From contig NZ_CP036263.1 in assembly GCF_007741515.1 (NCBI RefSeq), positions 2,543,501 through 2,607,500 on the forward strand: a stretch of 64,000 nucleotides of DNA, read 5' to 3'. Under the pieces are notes generated by a model. It saw only the letters and a program-made list of their open reading frames with translations, did no database searches and was not told the DNA's origin. Source of the DNA: Adhaeretor mobilis (GTDB taxonomy: Bacteria; Planctomycetota; Planctomycetia; Pirellulales; Lacipirellulaceae). Both the position numbers and the translations under genes were made by a program. Below, piece by piece: positions 35,079 through 45,303 of the stretch. Each line of letters starts with the position of its first letter. Within the stretch, counting starts at the first letter, position 1.

Positions 35079-36600
35079 TAAATGCTGCGCCTTGGTCTGG
35101 ACCAAAATCCCAGTATAAACGCGGAACTAGTGAGCAAGAAGAGCGACGAAGCCTCGGGAATGGTTGATATTTGGGACGCTGCGGTCCCATAGTTCGATTT
35201 CCAAGCGACAAAGTCTTCGGAGCTTTGCTGGTTGGGTGCCCCGCCACGTTGCCAGAGGAGGAAATCTTCGCCATCGACATCGCCATCTTCGTCAAAGTCG
35301 CCAGGAAGGGGCTCCATAATTGGTGCAAGTTGGATGGTGAAGAATTCGTCCGATGCGTAGCTCCACTCTTCAAGATAGGGAGAGTAGCTTTTCACAGTCA
35401 CGGTCTCGCCGTCCGGAGAAAACTCAAGGAGTCGAATCCAGCCATCACCACCGTTGGTTCGATTCTGTTGGTTGACAAGCACTTGATAGACGTCTTTACC
35501 CTCATTATTTTGAGTTAAGAGATAGGGGTAACCATCGAGCTCGTCGAACTGATGTCCGGTAATCACAAGTGATAGATTTTCCCGTTCCTTAACCAGCTTG
35601 TCCCAGAGGTCTTTGCCGTCGTTTCCGTCGGAAGCCCAGCTGTATCTCCTGGGGTTGTAAATCGACTCAGTGTGGTTTACTTCGGAGTCGCGAATCTGAT
35701 CGAAGGTGCGCCCTTGAAGGTCGTTGGGATCTACGGTGTCGTCGAACCATTGCCCACCATCATACATATAAGCGTGTGTCAGTAGTATCGCACGATGGTT
35801 GGGAAGCGAGTCTGCAATCGATTCCGCCCAGTTTACCACGTCGTCGCGTGGGCCGAACTCCAATGCAAGCACCAGAAAGTCTTGTCCGTTGGCTTGGAAA
35901 GTGTGATACGTGTTGGTGCGGCTATTTGGTTCGGCGGGATAGTAGCCTGAGAGAGTCGATTGTCCGCCGTAGGCTGAGCTGGGACCGAACCGGTCTGTCT
36001 GATTGAATTGGGTAAGCGCTCTATTGCTAGAGCAATCGTGGTTGCCTGGCGCGATGGCGTAGTTCAGTTCCCCATCGAGGGTATTCATGGAAGTGGCTGC
36101 AACGTCCCATTGGCTAGTGTTGTCGATGTTCACGACATCGCCTACATGCAACACAAACTGAATGTTCTGCGAACACTTGTTGTCGACCAGCCACTGCGTC
36201 TGCATGTCGAATATGTTGGGGTGTGACTGGCTGGAGTTTTGCGTATCACCCAAGACAGCAATGGTGTATGAACCGGGCTCTACGTAACGCGGGTCTTGCA
36301 ACGTCTGCCCCGACGTTGCAAGACCCGCCGCATGCGTACCGCCAAGCTGAAAGATATCGTTGGCGGTCATCGCATAATCTTCAAAACGAAAGCTGCTCAA
36401 GTAACCTGGCTGGGTTTCACTGTTATTGTCAGTAAACAACAGATAGCTGGGATCTAGTGAGAAGCCAGTACTGCTGGCATCTTGTTCGCCGACGTAGCCG
36501 CCGTTGATATACTTGTTCCACGTGCCTCCAGCATCTCTCGTGAGCGCAATGCGATTCCACTCTCCCGGCTTAATCGCTCCGTGATATTGATTGCTGATGC
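35078..36600 (-). pseudogene. Calcineurin-like phosphoesterase gene, 3' part (split by IS4)
   Basis: This is the downstream part of a gene interrupted by the IS at 36601-38139. Reading on the minus strand from the IS edge, it continues QYHGAIKPGEWNRIAL and the rest of a LamG-like domain. A metallophosphoesterase domain follows (VLGDTQN, VLHVGDVVN, APGNHDCS, LLTHAYMYDG, VITGHQFDEL), then a dockerin-like pair (GDFDEDGDVDGEDF) and a PEP-CTERM-like tail whose motif is IPEAS instead of PEP. The domain is related to the intact neighbour at 38784. The open frame could be translated internally from TTG 36439, but without export signal. Confidence 0.88.
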
Positions 36601-38139
36601 GAATGGCACGTAGATTTACCTAACTCCTTTCACCATTTCGCTTTTGATCACGTGACGTGGTTTTCTTAGAAACGCAAAGTGCTTGGGCCTTCGTTTTAAT
36701 AGGCGTGGCTCGAATCGGTCGGGTCGATCGGCAACACGATGGCTGGCGACGCAATCCAGCAACTGTTGATAAAGGACCATTCGGTGAGCACCCCCTCGAC
36801 ACGCTTGGTAATCAATCAGCCGTTGAAACTCTTCAAGGAATTGCAGAGCTCCTTTGAAGCTAACCGTGCGCGGCTGAATGCCATGCTTACTTGCTGCTTG
36901 AGCCATGATCGTGCGAATGAGATTGTAGGCGAGGACGTGTGTCCAGATTTCCTTGCGGACCAATTCGGGCGTCTTGCAGCGCAAAACGTCCATCTGCAAG
37001 GTCTGTTTCACCGAGCGCAGATCAAGTTCCACATTCCAGCGTGCTCGATAAAGCTCCCCGATGTCTTCTTTGGTAAACTCCTTGGCATCGAGTAGCGTCG
37101 TTACGACAACGATCGTCTTGCTGCGAAAGCCAGCTTGCTTGATATGAATACGACATTCACGGACCGTGAGAAACTCGGGTAGCAGTTTCTGAGCTTGCCA
37201 ACTGAGCGAGCGTATCTGCGGTCTGGGCCACTGAACAAGGTGATCTTCCTTACCCAGTCGCTTTCCTTTTCGGAAGTCGGCCTTTCGCATCGCCTGCAGC
37301 CCAGAGACCGAATCGACGCCTCGCTGCTTGAGCGTGCATAGCTCTCGCCACGTGCAATAGAGGCGATCGGTCAGCACCACGTCGCCAGGGCGAAAGAAGT
37401 GCCAGAGCGCGCGAAACACGCTCAACTCGCCTCGCCCCTTGCCTGCGTAGCGACAGATCCCCAGGTCAATGATCGCGCCACACGAAAGCGAAAAGATGGC
37501 GGCGATGCGTGCCAGCGGAAAGCCGAGACCCGGTTTCTGCGAATCATGCTGGGGGTAAGCATTCTGATTCTCAGGCGTATCGGGCATCGTTACCGTGGAG
37601 CCATCGAACAAATACACGCGACGGTTCTTCCAAAGCCAGTCCGATTGAGCACTATGATCAAGGGCTTGCCCTGTCTCTTGTGCGACATCGGAGAAAAACT
37701 CCTCCGGCAAACGTTTTCTCGCTTGGCAGTACGCGCCAGTTTCTGGCGAGCATTCACTTTGGCCTTGGGATAGGCGATGCGTAAGTAAGCGCGCGACGGC
37801 TGCCCGACAGGAATGATCGGCACTCAAAACTTGGCTCAAAAAAACCCACAGCGTTACTAGTGGTGGGTAGATGCTATCGTTCCAAACGACCTTGGACGCT
37901 GTCAGTGCTTGCGAAACAATCTGCTCGGAAAGAACATCGGTGAAAGGCAAGTCGCCGTCTTGAAGAAACTGGCGTCGCAGAAAACTGACCTGTTGTTGAA
38001 AACGATCTTGGTTAAAATTGCCCATCAGAAGGCCTCCTTGCTAGCGATGGTTGTGTTAGACAACACCATCTGTGCAAGTGAGGCCTTTTTTGCCTAGGTC
38101 AGTTCGGCGTAAACACTTACAGAAATCTACGTGCCATTC
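36601..38139 (-). mobile_element. Intact IS4-family insertion sequence with 11-bp target duplication
   Basis: 1539-bp element with perfect 17-bp terminal inverted repeats (GAATGGCACGTAGATTT at 36601-36617 and its complement at 38123-38139). The 11-bp direct repeat ATTGCTGATGC flanks it at 36590-36600 and 38140-38150. It carries one transposase gene. Removing the element and one repeat joins VGISN to QYHGAIKPG in frame, so the insertion is clean and probably recent. Confidence 0.97.
36616..38025 (-). CDS. IS4-family transposase
   Basis: 469-aa intact DDE transposase. Catalytic regions: VYLFDGSTVTMPD, GDVVLTDRLYCTW, and the IS4 signature YRARWNVELDLRSVKQ (Y-x2-R-x3-E-x6-K). The stop lies inside the left inverted repeat. 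Complete and probably active. Confidence 0.95.
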   Translation of the reverse strand: MGNFNQDRFQQQVSFLRRQFLQDGDLPFTDVLSEQIVSQALTASKVVWNDSIYPPLVTLWVFLSQVLSADHSCRAAVARLLTHRLSQGQSECSPETGAYCQARKRLPEEFFSDVAQETGQALDHSAQSDWLWKNRRVYLFDGSTVTMPDTPENQNAYPQHDSQKPGLGFPLARIAAIFSLSCGAIIDLGICRYAGKGRGELSVFRALWHFFRPGDVVLTDRLYCTWRELCTLKQRGVDSVSGLQAMRKADFRKGKRLGKEDHLVQWPRPQIRSLSWQAQKLLPEFLTVRECRIHIKQAGFRSKTIVVVTTLLDAKEFTKEDIGELYRARWNVELDLRSVKQTLQMDVLRCKTPELVRKEIWTHVLAYNLIRTIMAQAASKHGIQPRTVSFKGALQFLEEFQRLIDYQACRGGAHRMVLYQQLLDCVASHRVADRPDRFEPRLLKRRPKHFAFLRKPRHVIKSEMVKGVR

Positions 38140-38634
38140 ATTGCTGATGCCGACGCCTCCCCAGGGAACGTTCCGAACAAAGAAGTCTGCATCATTGCCA
38201 TTGGTATCAACAGTTTGCATCATGGCACGCCAAGCTACGTCGCTCGATTCAGGGTAGAGTACGTCCCACATCATCGTGTACTCGTCCACAGCGGCGCCCG
38301 CATTGTGGGCCACGGCGTAGCCCTGAGTCGAATCCGCCGCAGGGAACGCCATGATTTGCTCTGCGTCGGTATTACCGAAAAGGGATGGCAAACCGAAACT
38401 GGCAGGTGTGCCAAACTGAGTCACCGTCGATGTGTTGCCCCGATAAGTCATCACTCCACTGCCCAGCGAGGCACCGAGGTCTCCTTCGAAATCCCAAATA
38501 GAGCCAGTTGCCGAGACTGTGCCGAGGTTCGCACCTAGCCACACAACAACAGCCATGAAAAGCTGTTGATTCTTGAGTGCAAATGCCACGCGGGTTTTAC
38601 TCCCTGATCGACGAATAAACAAAGTCATCGACAA
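38140..38634 (-). pseudogene. Calcineurin-like phosphoesterase gene, 5' part (split by IS4)
   Basis: ATG 38634 (or 38628) starts a long signal peptide (KNQQLFMAVVVWLGANLGTVSA), then a LamG-like N-terminal half (SIWDFEGDLGASLG ... AVDEYTMMWDVLYP ... GGVGISN). The frame then enters the IS4 inverted repeat and stops inside the element at 38056. Joined to 35078-36600 it restores one secreted LamG + metallophosphoesterase + dockerin-like + PEP-CTERM-like protein of about 670 residues. Confidence 0.9.
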
Positions 38635-38783
38635 ACTGTCCCGAGTAAACGTGTAGTCACAGACTTATGCTAAGGAAGCTCTGGAATACAGATGTCTTTA
38701 CTGCGATGACACTAGGAACCTCCGACGAATCTAATCACTTGCCTACGACTCTGCTGGTCATCGTCGTTCCACGCTTAGCGTTT

Positions 38784-41075
38784 TCACTTTGGAATACGTT
38801 TCATGAAAGCTGACAAAAGTGCAAGGAGTGTGAGCGAACTTGGCTCGACGACTGTCGTCGCGACCGTTAGCGAACCGGTGTACTGCCGTTGCCAGGCAAG
38901 GAAATCTTGACCATCACTGTCACCGTCGCTATCGGCGTCGGCCAGTGCGTCGACACCATATGAGGATTTCCACTGTAAGAGATCGGCATCGTCGACATCG
39001 CCATCGCCATCGAAGTCTGCCGACGGTCCGGTTGCAGGAGCAATCGGATCGTCGAAGCTGATAAAAGCCCATGAAAAACTGGAGTCCTCAAGTATCAGCC
39101 CTGATGCGTCGACCGAGTTGATCAGAAAAGTATCTGAGAGTGTCGGTTCGTAGCTCAAAAGATTGTTGTTTGGTGCTGTGATGGAGCCATCGAAGTATTC
39201 GTCGCTGATCGTCAGTAGGAGCATGCCCGTTTCGGGTGTTTCACCGAGAATGGTCAATTCATACTCTCCTGTGGACAGACGCGACATGGTAAAGTCGCCT
39301 GCCGAAGAGATGTGAGAATCGGTCGCTCCGTCGTAGAGTCCACCAATCATCCCTTCGGTATCGTAAGGGAGATAGATAAAGCTGAAGTTGCGATCCACCC
39401 CCGTTGCAGAAAAAGCGGCCCCGTTGTGTTGGACGCGCATGTCCCAGCCGCTTCCATCGGAGTATGGCGCGGTCTGGACAACAGTATTACTGTTGTTATT
39501 GCCAATGGCGAACAAAAGCCCTTCGGATTGCGAGTTGACGCCAAGGTCCAATGAGTACCTTCCTAGCCCTTGCTTGTTAAGCATGGATTGCTCCACTTCA
39601 TTGAAAGCATCGGTGGCCAAGGTGCCGTTGGAATTCACATGCGCTCCTTGCCAACCTGCCTCGAAATCGAACCATGCCACAGAGTTGTTAAAATTGACTT
39701 CGGTGACGCCTGCGAGCCCTGCTTTGGTAAGAGACAACGCCATCAATCCCCCGCCATAGCTATTGCGTCCTGCTTCAACGGTTGCGCGATGACCATCTCG
39801 CAAGTTCTGAGTAATCGACGCAAGTAGTATGCCACGCTGATAGACGAGTCCACTTCCGTCAACGGAGATTTCGTAATCTCCCCGATTCAATTGCAAGGTG
39901 CCGACTCCGGGTAGAGAAGACTGGGGCACAGTGATCGCTCCTACAGTATTGCCTCCAGGAGCTGCATCGCCGACAACGAGCAGATTGGCTACTACGGCGT
40001 GTTGGTTGATGGCCGGTGCCAGCGGTTCGTGATACTCGTTCAGTCTGAGCGTGAACTCTTGGTCGTAGCTTGCGTCGTAACGATCAAGCACCGGCGAATA
40101 AGTGCGAACGACAACTGTTTTGCCATCTGGCTTGAATTCCAACAGTCGCATGTCGCCATTGCCACCCTCTTGTTTGAACTGATAATTTGCCAGCATTTGG
40201 TGAACTTCATTCCCCATGTCGCCAGTACTGCTGAGAAAGCCGGTGCCATCGCCGATGACATGCCCACTAAAGGTCATACGGAAGTTGTCATGCTTTGAGA
40301 CGAGGTCGTCCCACAGCTCTTGACCGTCGTTGACGGTTTCGGCAGGATTACTTCCCAGCGGATAAGAGTGTGGGTTCCACGACTGGCTGCCCCCTTTAGT
40401 GGCCCAGTCGTAGCGGGTTTCGTCGTAGTACATGTAGGCGTGTGTCGCCATCATCGTTAGGTGGTCGGGGTGATTTTGAACAATCTGATCGGCCCACACC
40501 ACAACCTCATCACGTGGAGCCCACTCCAAAGCCAAAACTAGCCAGTCTTGGCCTCCGGCGTTGAAGGTATGGTAGGAATTATCTGTCTTGCCTGTTTCGA
40601 AGAAGCCACCGACTGATGCCTGGTTGGCGTAGGGAGATCCTGGCCCAAAGTAATTGGGATCGTTGAACAAACTATCTCGGTTTCCGGAAAAACCGCTCGG
40701 GCCATGGTCGTGATTACCCGTTGCAATCGCATAGGGAACCACTCCATTGAGTAGATTCATGGATGTGAGTCCACGGTCCCACTGGGTTACAGAATTGTGT
40801 TCGGTGACGTCTCCCTCGTGAATTACATACTTGATATTGTGGGACACGGCGTTGTCGGCGATCCACTGTGTTTGCGTAGTAAAGTGAGGGTAGTTGAATT
40901 CGGTATAGTTTTGCGTATCTGGCAAGACGGCTAACGTCCACGATCCCGGGTCGATCGGTAACACCTCGCATGCTGCTTTGCTGCAAGAGAATGCCAATGG
41001 AAGCAAAATCGCCAAGCGGTAGACTAGCGCAAAAGGCCATTGCTGAAGTATGGTGAAGCGAATGTGGTTCATCAT
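38784..41075 (-). CDS. Secreted calcineurin-like phosphoesterase, PEP-CTERM-like
   Basis: 763 aa. Signal peptide, then a metallophosphoesterase domain with [50 protein letters not shown] and FSGHV, giving the two-metal site. A beta-rich region follows, then an EF-hand/dockerin-like pair ([35 protein letters not shown]) and a sorting-tail-like end with VVEPSS in place of PEP before a short hydrophobic run and MKRIPK. It would hydrolyse a phosphoester outside the cytoplasm. It starts 21 bp after the alkaline-phosphatase-fold gene and is probably in its operon. Confidence 0.88.
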   Translation of the reverse strand: MMNHIRFTILQQWPFALVYRLAILLPLAFSCSKAACEVLPIDPGSWTLAVLPDTQNYTEFNYPHFTTQTQWIADNAVSHNIKYVIHEGDVTEHNSVTQWDRGLTSMNLLNGVVPYAIATGNHDHGPSGFSGNRDSLFNDPNYFGPGSPYANQASVGGFFETGKTDNSYHTFNAGGQDWLVLALEWAPRDEVVVWADQIVQNHPDHLTMMATHAYMYYDETRYDWATKGGSQSWNPHSYPLGSNPAETVNDGQELWDDLVSKHDNFRMTFSGHVIGDGTGFLSSTGDMGNEVHQMLANYQFKQEGGNGDMRLLEFKPDGKTVVVRTYSPVLDRYDASYDQEFTLRLNEYHEPLAPAINQHAVVANLLVVGDAAPGGNTVGAITVPQSSLPGVGTLQLNRGDYEISVDGSGLVYQRGILLASITQNLRDGHRATVEAGRNSYGGGLMALSLTKAGLAGVTEVNFNNSVAWFDFEAGWQGAHVNSNGTLATDAFNEVEQSMLNKQGLGRYSLDLGVNSQSEGLLFAIGNNNSNTVVQTAPYSDGSGWDMRVQHNGAAFSATGVDRNFSFIYLPYDTEGMIGGLYDGATDSHISSAGDFTMSRLSTGEYELTILGETPETGMLLLTISDEYFDGSITAPNNNLLSYEPTLSDTFLINSVDASGLILEDSSFSWAFISFDDPIAPATGPSADFDGDGDVDDADLLQWKSSYGVDALADADSDGDSDGQDFLAWQRQYTGSLTVATTVVEPSSLTLLALLSAFMKRIPK

Positions 41076-41096
41076 TGGGTTCCAGATCTGCGATTA

Positions 41097-42227
41097 TCAG
41101 TCCGCTAGAGAATCGAATTGGATATTTGCAGGAAGAACGCCCGGCAACGGGGAAGCAATTCTGTTGTCCAACCCGGAATAGTCGAGTCCCAACAGAGCAG
41201 CCACGGTTGCGGCTACTTGCCCCTGACTGGCTTCTACATTCTTGCGCACTCCCAAGGCAGGCGTATCGGGGCCTAAAACGGCAATCCAAATCCGCTCGGA
41301 CCCGGGAAGATCAGCACTGTGGTTCTTCCAGCCTTCGCGTCCACTTCCACGTCCGTGGTCGACGGCCACGACCAGCGAGGTTCGGCCTCGATACCCCTCC
41401 GAATTCTGTGTGAACTCCCAAAGTTGGCGCAAGAAACGGTCACAGCGATTGGCTGCTTCCAGATACAGATCGTAACGACCCGAGTGGCACCAACTGTCGG
41501 TTTCATCCAGCGACAAGTAGAGGACGCGGGGCTGATGCTCACGTGTGTATTCGAGGGCACCAGCAAAGGTCAGGTAATCGAAACGAGAGTTTTCCCAATA
41601 GTGAGGTGTCTCGCCAACCGCACGATTGAGCATTTCGCGTCGGACCGGATCGGCCCCATGTTTGAACTCTTGCCATCCGGAGTTAACATGGATTCCGCTC
41701 CGCTTAGAATTGATGATGTATGGCAGTGTATCCCAGGAAGAAAAAACGGCGACCTTACCTGAAAATTCAGGCCGATCGTGAATCCATTCCAGGACATTCG
41801 TGTTTTCGTTGTAGATTTTGTCATTCGAGTCGATCGCCGCGTCTGGAAAGCCGCAAAGCAGTTCTTGGTAACCGGGATAGGAAAAGTACTTTCCGTTTCT
41901 CACCCACACTTCGCAGTCGTCGTCGGACGAACCGAATATTTGCCCTTCGTTGGCGATAACGCTCCACAGAAAAGGCATGAGTCGCTTGCGTCGAACAAGC
42001 GGGTCTTCATGCCAAAAGGCTTTGCGAAGTTTTGCTGGATTGCTGACGCCGCCAATATCCTTGTCGATCAGACGCTGCTCGGCGCCAGAGAACAGTTCTT
42101 CCGGTCGCAATCCGTCGAGAGTAACTAGAATCACATTTTGGGTCTGAGGTACTGTCGCCCAGGCTGCTTCGCTAATGCAAAGCAGAGCGAGCGTCAGGAA
42201 AACAGCCCTCCAATAAGATTCCCCCAT
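41097..42227 (-). CDS. Secreted alkaline-phosphatase-superfamily hydrolase
   Basis: 376 aa with a signal peptide ending near AWA. The alkaline phosphatase/phosphodiesterase fold is suggested by NVILVTLDGLRPEE (metal Asp and nearby residues), YLSLDETDSWCHSG, and VAVDHGRGSGREGWKNHSA (metal Asp/His). It lacks the C-x-P/S-R formylglycine motif, so it is not a canonical sulfatase; the LDGLRPEE region suggests a phosphoesterase instead. It probably acts with the phosphoesterase encoded downstream on phosphorylated substrates. Confidence 0.85.
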   Translation of the reverse strand: MGESYWRAVFLTLALLCISEAAWATVPQTQNVILVTLDGLRPEELFSGAEQRLIDKDIGGVSNPAKLRKAFWHEDPLVRRKRLMPFLWSVIANEGQIFGSSDDDCEVWVRNGKYFSYPGYQELLCGFPDAAIDSNDKIYNENTNVLEWIHDRPEFSGKVAVFSSWDTLPYIINSKRSGIHVNSGWQEFKHGADPVRREMLNRAVGETPHYWENSRFDYLTFAGALEYTREHQPRVLYLSLDETDSWCHSGRYDLYLEAANRCDRFLRQLWEFTQNSEGYRGRTSLVVAVDHGRGSGREGWKNHSADLPGSERIWIAVLGPDTPALGVRKNVEASQGQVAATVAALLGLDYSGLDNRIASPLPGVLPANIQFDSLAD

Positions 42228-42405
42228 TGAAATTCCCCTTCTGCAGAATGTGACACTCTGTTAGCTGTTGTAGAAATCATCAATAGCCGCCTTCGCTGAG
42301 CAATGACAATCCTGCAAATCAATATTCTGTGCATCGTTCTGTGAGCAATTACCGCTCGCAGTTTAATACCTCTCTCTTTCTAGGCTCAAATATCGAAGCC
42401 TCAAC

Positions 42406-43581
42406 CTAAAGGCGGAATCTTCTCCCCCAAAAATGAAGGGTCGAAAGAAGTAGCAAGAGACTCGTGGGTTCAGGCACTGACGTTGCGGAGGCAAGGAGCG
42501 TCGTCCCGTACTGGCTTTCCCACACCGCCAAGTCTCCACTGTCCACGACACCATCGAGATTGGCGTCGCCTTCTGCATGAGTCGTGCCAGTTGCGACGCC
42601 CCGCTGCCAGATGAGAAAATCTTCACCCCCGACACTCCCATTTCCATCGAAATCCGCATCATCCAGGTCGGGCATCACATCGAAAGAGAAACCGGAAACG
42701 CCCGAAATGCCAAAGACTCCGGAGTTGGCCTTCACGCCGAAAGCAAACGTGTCGCCGTCTTGGGCATCTATGATGTCGAAGAAGTGCATGTCGACAAATC
42801 GATTCCCAACCAAGGTGCCCGAGCTTACTGAATCGTAGGTGGTGCCATTTCCTAACACAGAAACGTGTCCCAGAAAAACCTCTTTTGGTGCGAAGCCTCC
42901 ATTATCTAGGCCATCGGTCATCACACCTACACGAATCCTTGAAGGCACATCAGAGCCAACAGTAAACCCCCAACGACCCGCAGGAAGAGCATTCGGATCT
43001 GAATTTGCCGGGTCGTGGCCAAATTGGTCCCAGCCGTCCAAAATGCCTTGCTTGACATAAGGGGCTTGCGAGTGGGCAGGGTTGGCTGGGGGCGACTGTG
43101 TATCTCCCCAATTGAAATCCCTGTATCCTGCGGTAAGTGCTGGGTCGTCAATTAAAGCATAGGGATATCCGCCAGCGACCTTGCTGGATAAGACCTCTGA
43201 GTAAGTGACGAAGTCGGGTAGATCGACGAGATCCGGAAAAGCCAAGGGGAAGAAAGTATCCTCTGGATGGGCACTCGCGCCTGAGGTGGCATTGGCGTTT
43301 GGATAGTCAAACCTAGTGCCGAATAGGGCATAGCCATCTCGGCCATAGTAACGCTGGCCCGAATCGCTGGAAGCACTGAAGGTATTATTTGCTGAATCAG
43401 AACGCCAGGGAACAACAACATAGCTCTGCACGTTGGCCGGACCTGCACCTGGGAAAAACGTGCCGCCAATATCATTATGCGAGCCCGCAAAGCTCAGGTC
43501 CACTGCTTTTGCTGCATTGGAAAAATTAAACAGTAGGCCACTGAATGTTATCAGGAAGAATAATGTCTTAGCTGTTTTCAT
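42406..43581 (-). CDS. PEP-CTERM exoprotein
   Basis: 391 aa. Signal peptide, an unassigned beta-rich domain (FDYPNANATSG, AGRWGFTVGSDVPSRIRVGV, VFGISGVSGFSFDV), then an EF-hand/dockerin-like pair (ADFDGNGSVGGEDFLIWQR, GDANLDGVVDSGDLAVWE) and a PEP-CTERM tail (SVPEPTSLLLLL ... GRRFRL). The beta domain resembles ones I recall from planctomycete exoproteins of unknown role. It lies between the DUF1559 pseudopilin and the phosphatase genes. Confidence 0.85.
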   Translation of the reverse strand: MKTAKTLFFLITFSGLLFNFSNAAKAVDLSFAGSHNDIGGTFFPGAGPANVQSYVVVPWRSDSANNTFSASSDSGQRYYGRDGYALFGTRFDYPNANATSGASAHPEDTFFPLAFPDLVDLPDFVTYSEVLSSKVAGGYPYALIDDPALTAGYRDFNWGDTQSPPANPAHSQAPYVKQGILDGWDQFGHDPANSDPNALPAGRWGFTVGSDVPSRIRVGVMTDGLDNGGFAPKEVFLGHVSVLGNGTTYDSVSSGTLVGNRFVDMHFFDIIDAQDGDTFAFGVKANSGVFGISGVSGFSFDVMPDLDDADFDGNGSVGGEDFLIWQRGVATGTTHAEGDANLDGVVDSGDLAVWESQYGTTLLASATSVPEPTSLLLLLSTLHFWGRRFRL

Positions 43582-43657
43582 GTTATTGCTTCCTCAGGGA
43601 ATCTTGGATGTCGAGTATCTCGGGTACTTATCTCTTGCAGGTTAAGAATCTATTGGA

Positions 43658-44683
43658 TTAGAGACTACCTACCGTTTCGCCATTACTTCGAGTCGAAATA
43701 GCACGCCATATTTCCAGTTCGGTATCTTCGGTAACGAAATCAACATGGCCATCACAAAACGCCACCGCCACACCACCGGGATGCTGGCTGCGGGAGGTCT
43801 GCGACATGGGGCCACGCGGGAGATCCATATTGCTTGAGTCGCAGGGAGCAGCAGGGTTGAGCTCTCCCAGAGGATCATCTTTTCCAGAAGGCCGATCGCC
43901 GCAGAATTCCAATCTGTCGACCGCCGGAGTATTGAGTAGGTATTGGTGAGAATAGAGACAGCTTGCCAAATAGAGCAGTCCGCGCGAGTCCTCCCCGGGA
44001 AACTGTCGACATTCCCCTAGCATTACTGTATTGCTTGTCCCGTCGGTGATCTTTCTCAACGCGACACCTTTGTTTGCCATCCCATAGACTTTTTCGAACG
44101 GGCCCCGTTTGTCGATACCCTGATTACTTGGGTCAGAAGTTCTGTACAGTTCCAGAGTATTCTCAGGCAAGCCCTGCCACCACACCCACCAGCCCTGGTT
44201 AGCTAGATAGTTTCCGTGAGCAAAACAGGCGGCAGTCCCAGTATGAATGCCTGTCGGTTGATCGGACGGGCATTGGAATAGGCTAATTTGCGTGTAAGTC
44301 CAAGGAGCATCGTTGGGGCATGTCTTGCCGGCCTCCTCCCAGGGTTGGAAGGAGGGGATGGAGAAATCTATCTGACCGAAAAGGGCAGCCTGCTCGAGGT
44401 ACGGCAGTGTATAGGAGGCCCAGGTATGGTTGACGTCGTTGGAGGGGACCGTGGTAAAACCAGCCGGTAACCGCTGATTCACACCCTCATGGTTCAAGAC
44501 GCCCAACGAAATCTGCTTCATTTTGTTCAGGCAAGAACTGCGTCGAGACGCTTCACGTGCCGCCTGAACCGCCGGCAATAACAAAGCAATCAGAACGCCA
44601 ATGATGGCAATTACCACCAGGAGTTCGACTAAAGTAAATGCCGACGCTTTACCAGAACTGCTATGGGCCGATTTTCTTGTCAT
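43658..44683 (-). CDS. DUF1559 prepilin-like protein
   Basis: 341 aa with the prepilin methylation motif (FTLVELLVVIAIIGVLIALL), AVQAAREASRR, and a C-terminal HPGGVAVAFCDGHVDFV (the H...DG signature of DUF1559). The start is ATG 44683; only a short basic region precedes the motif. First gene of the minus-strand exoprotein operon. Related to the copy at 4301. Confidence 0.93.
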   Translation of the reverse strand: MTRKSAHSSSGKASAFTLVELLVVIAIIGVLIALLLPAVQAAREASRRSSCLNKMKQISLGVLNHEGVNQRLPAGFTTVPSNDVNHTWASYTLPYLEQAALFGQIDFSIPSFQPWEEAGKTCPNDAPWTYTQISLFQCPSDQPTGIHTGTAACFAHGNYLANQGWWVWWQGLPENTLELYRTSDPSNQGIDKRGPFEKVYGMANKGVALRKITDGTSNTVMLGECRQFPGEDSRGLLYLASCLYSHQYLLNTPAVDRLEFCGDRPSGKDDPLGELNPAAPCDSSNMDLPRGPMSQTSRSQHPGGVAVAFCDGHVDFVTEDTELEIWRAISTRSNGETVGSL

Positions 44684-45303
44684 GCTCTGCTGATCCTCTT
44701 GCTGCTGTAATTAGATTGTCTCGCTCCGAGAAGAACAAAATCGCGTGCATGCGATCTCTCTCAAGCGGTCACAATTGTCTCGTCGATCACAAATTCCCCG
44801 ATGGGATTGGCACTACAATAAAACTAATCTGAAATCTGGAACTGACCTATTCAAAATTATGATCGGAACCCTCAGGCCCTATGAAAATAAGGTTGTAGTA
44901 ACATGACAAGGGGGACAAGTCGTTAATAGGCGAGAAGGCATCCACTCCCTCTCTCTAGTAGATCTTCAGCAAGAACTCACAAAACGTCAATTGAAAAATG
45001 CTAACCATTTCCTGTGTAAAATAACACGGTTCGCGTGGCGATCAATCGAACAATAATAGCGCGGCAAGGATCGAAATCGACTATGGCGAAGCGGGATAAA
45101 ATGAATGTTATGGCATGTTATTTTTCACGTCAAATTATTAGCAAATTTCAATAGATTAATCGGGGGGCGCCCAATAGCATTGTGGATGTAGGGCCTGATC
45201 TTGTTATTTGATCTTCGGAGATTAGATCTTTCGAGATTGATTTTTGGCTGACAGCTCATCTTGATTCGACGACTTTTTCTACATCTTTTTTGGAGGAAAG
45301 CTC
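44684..45303. other. Divergent intergenic region
   Basis: 620 bp between the minus-strand DUF1559 gene and the plus-strand LamG gene, richer in A and T than its surroundings. It should hold both promoters. No gene, clear operator or RNA element was recognised. Confidence 0.5.
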
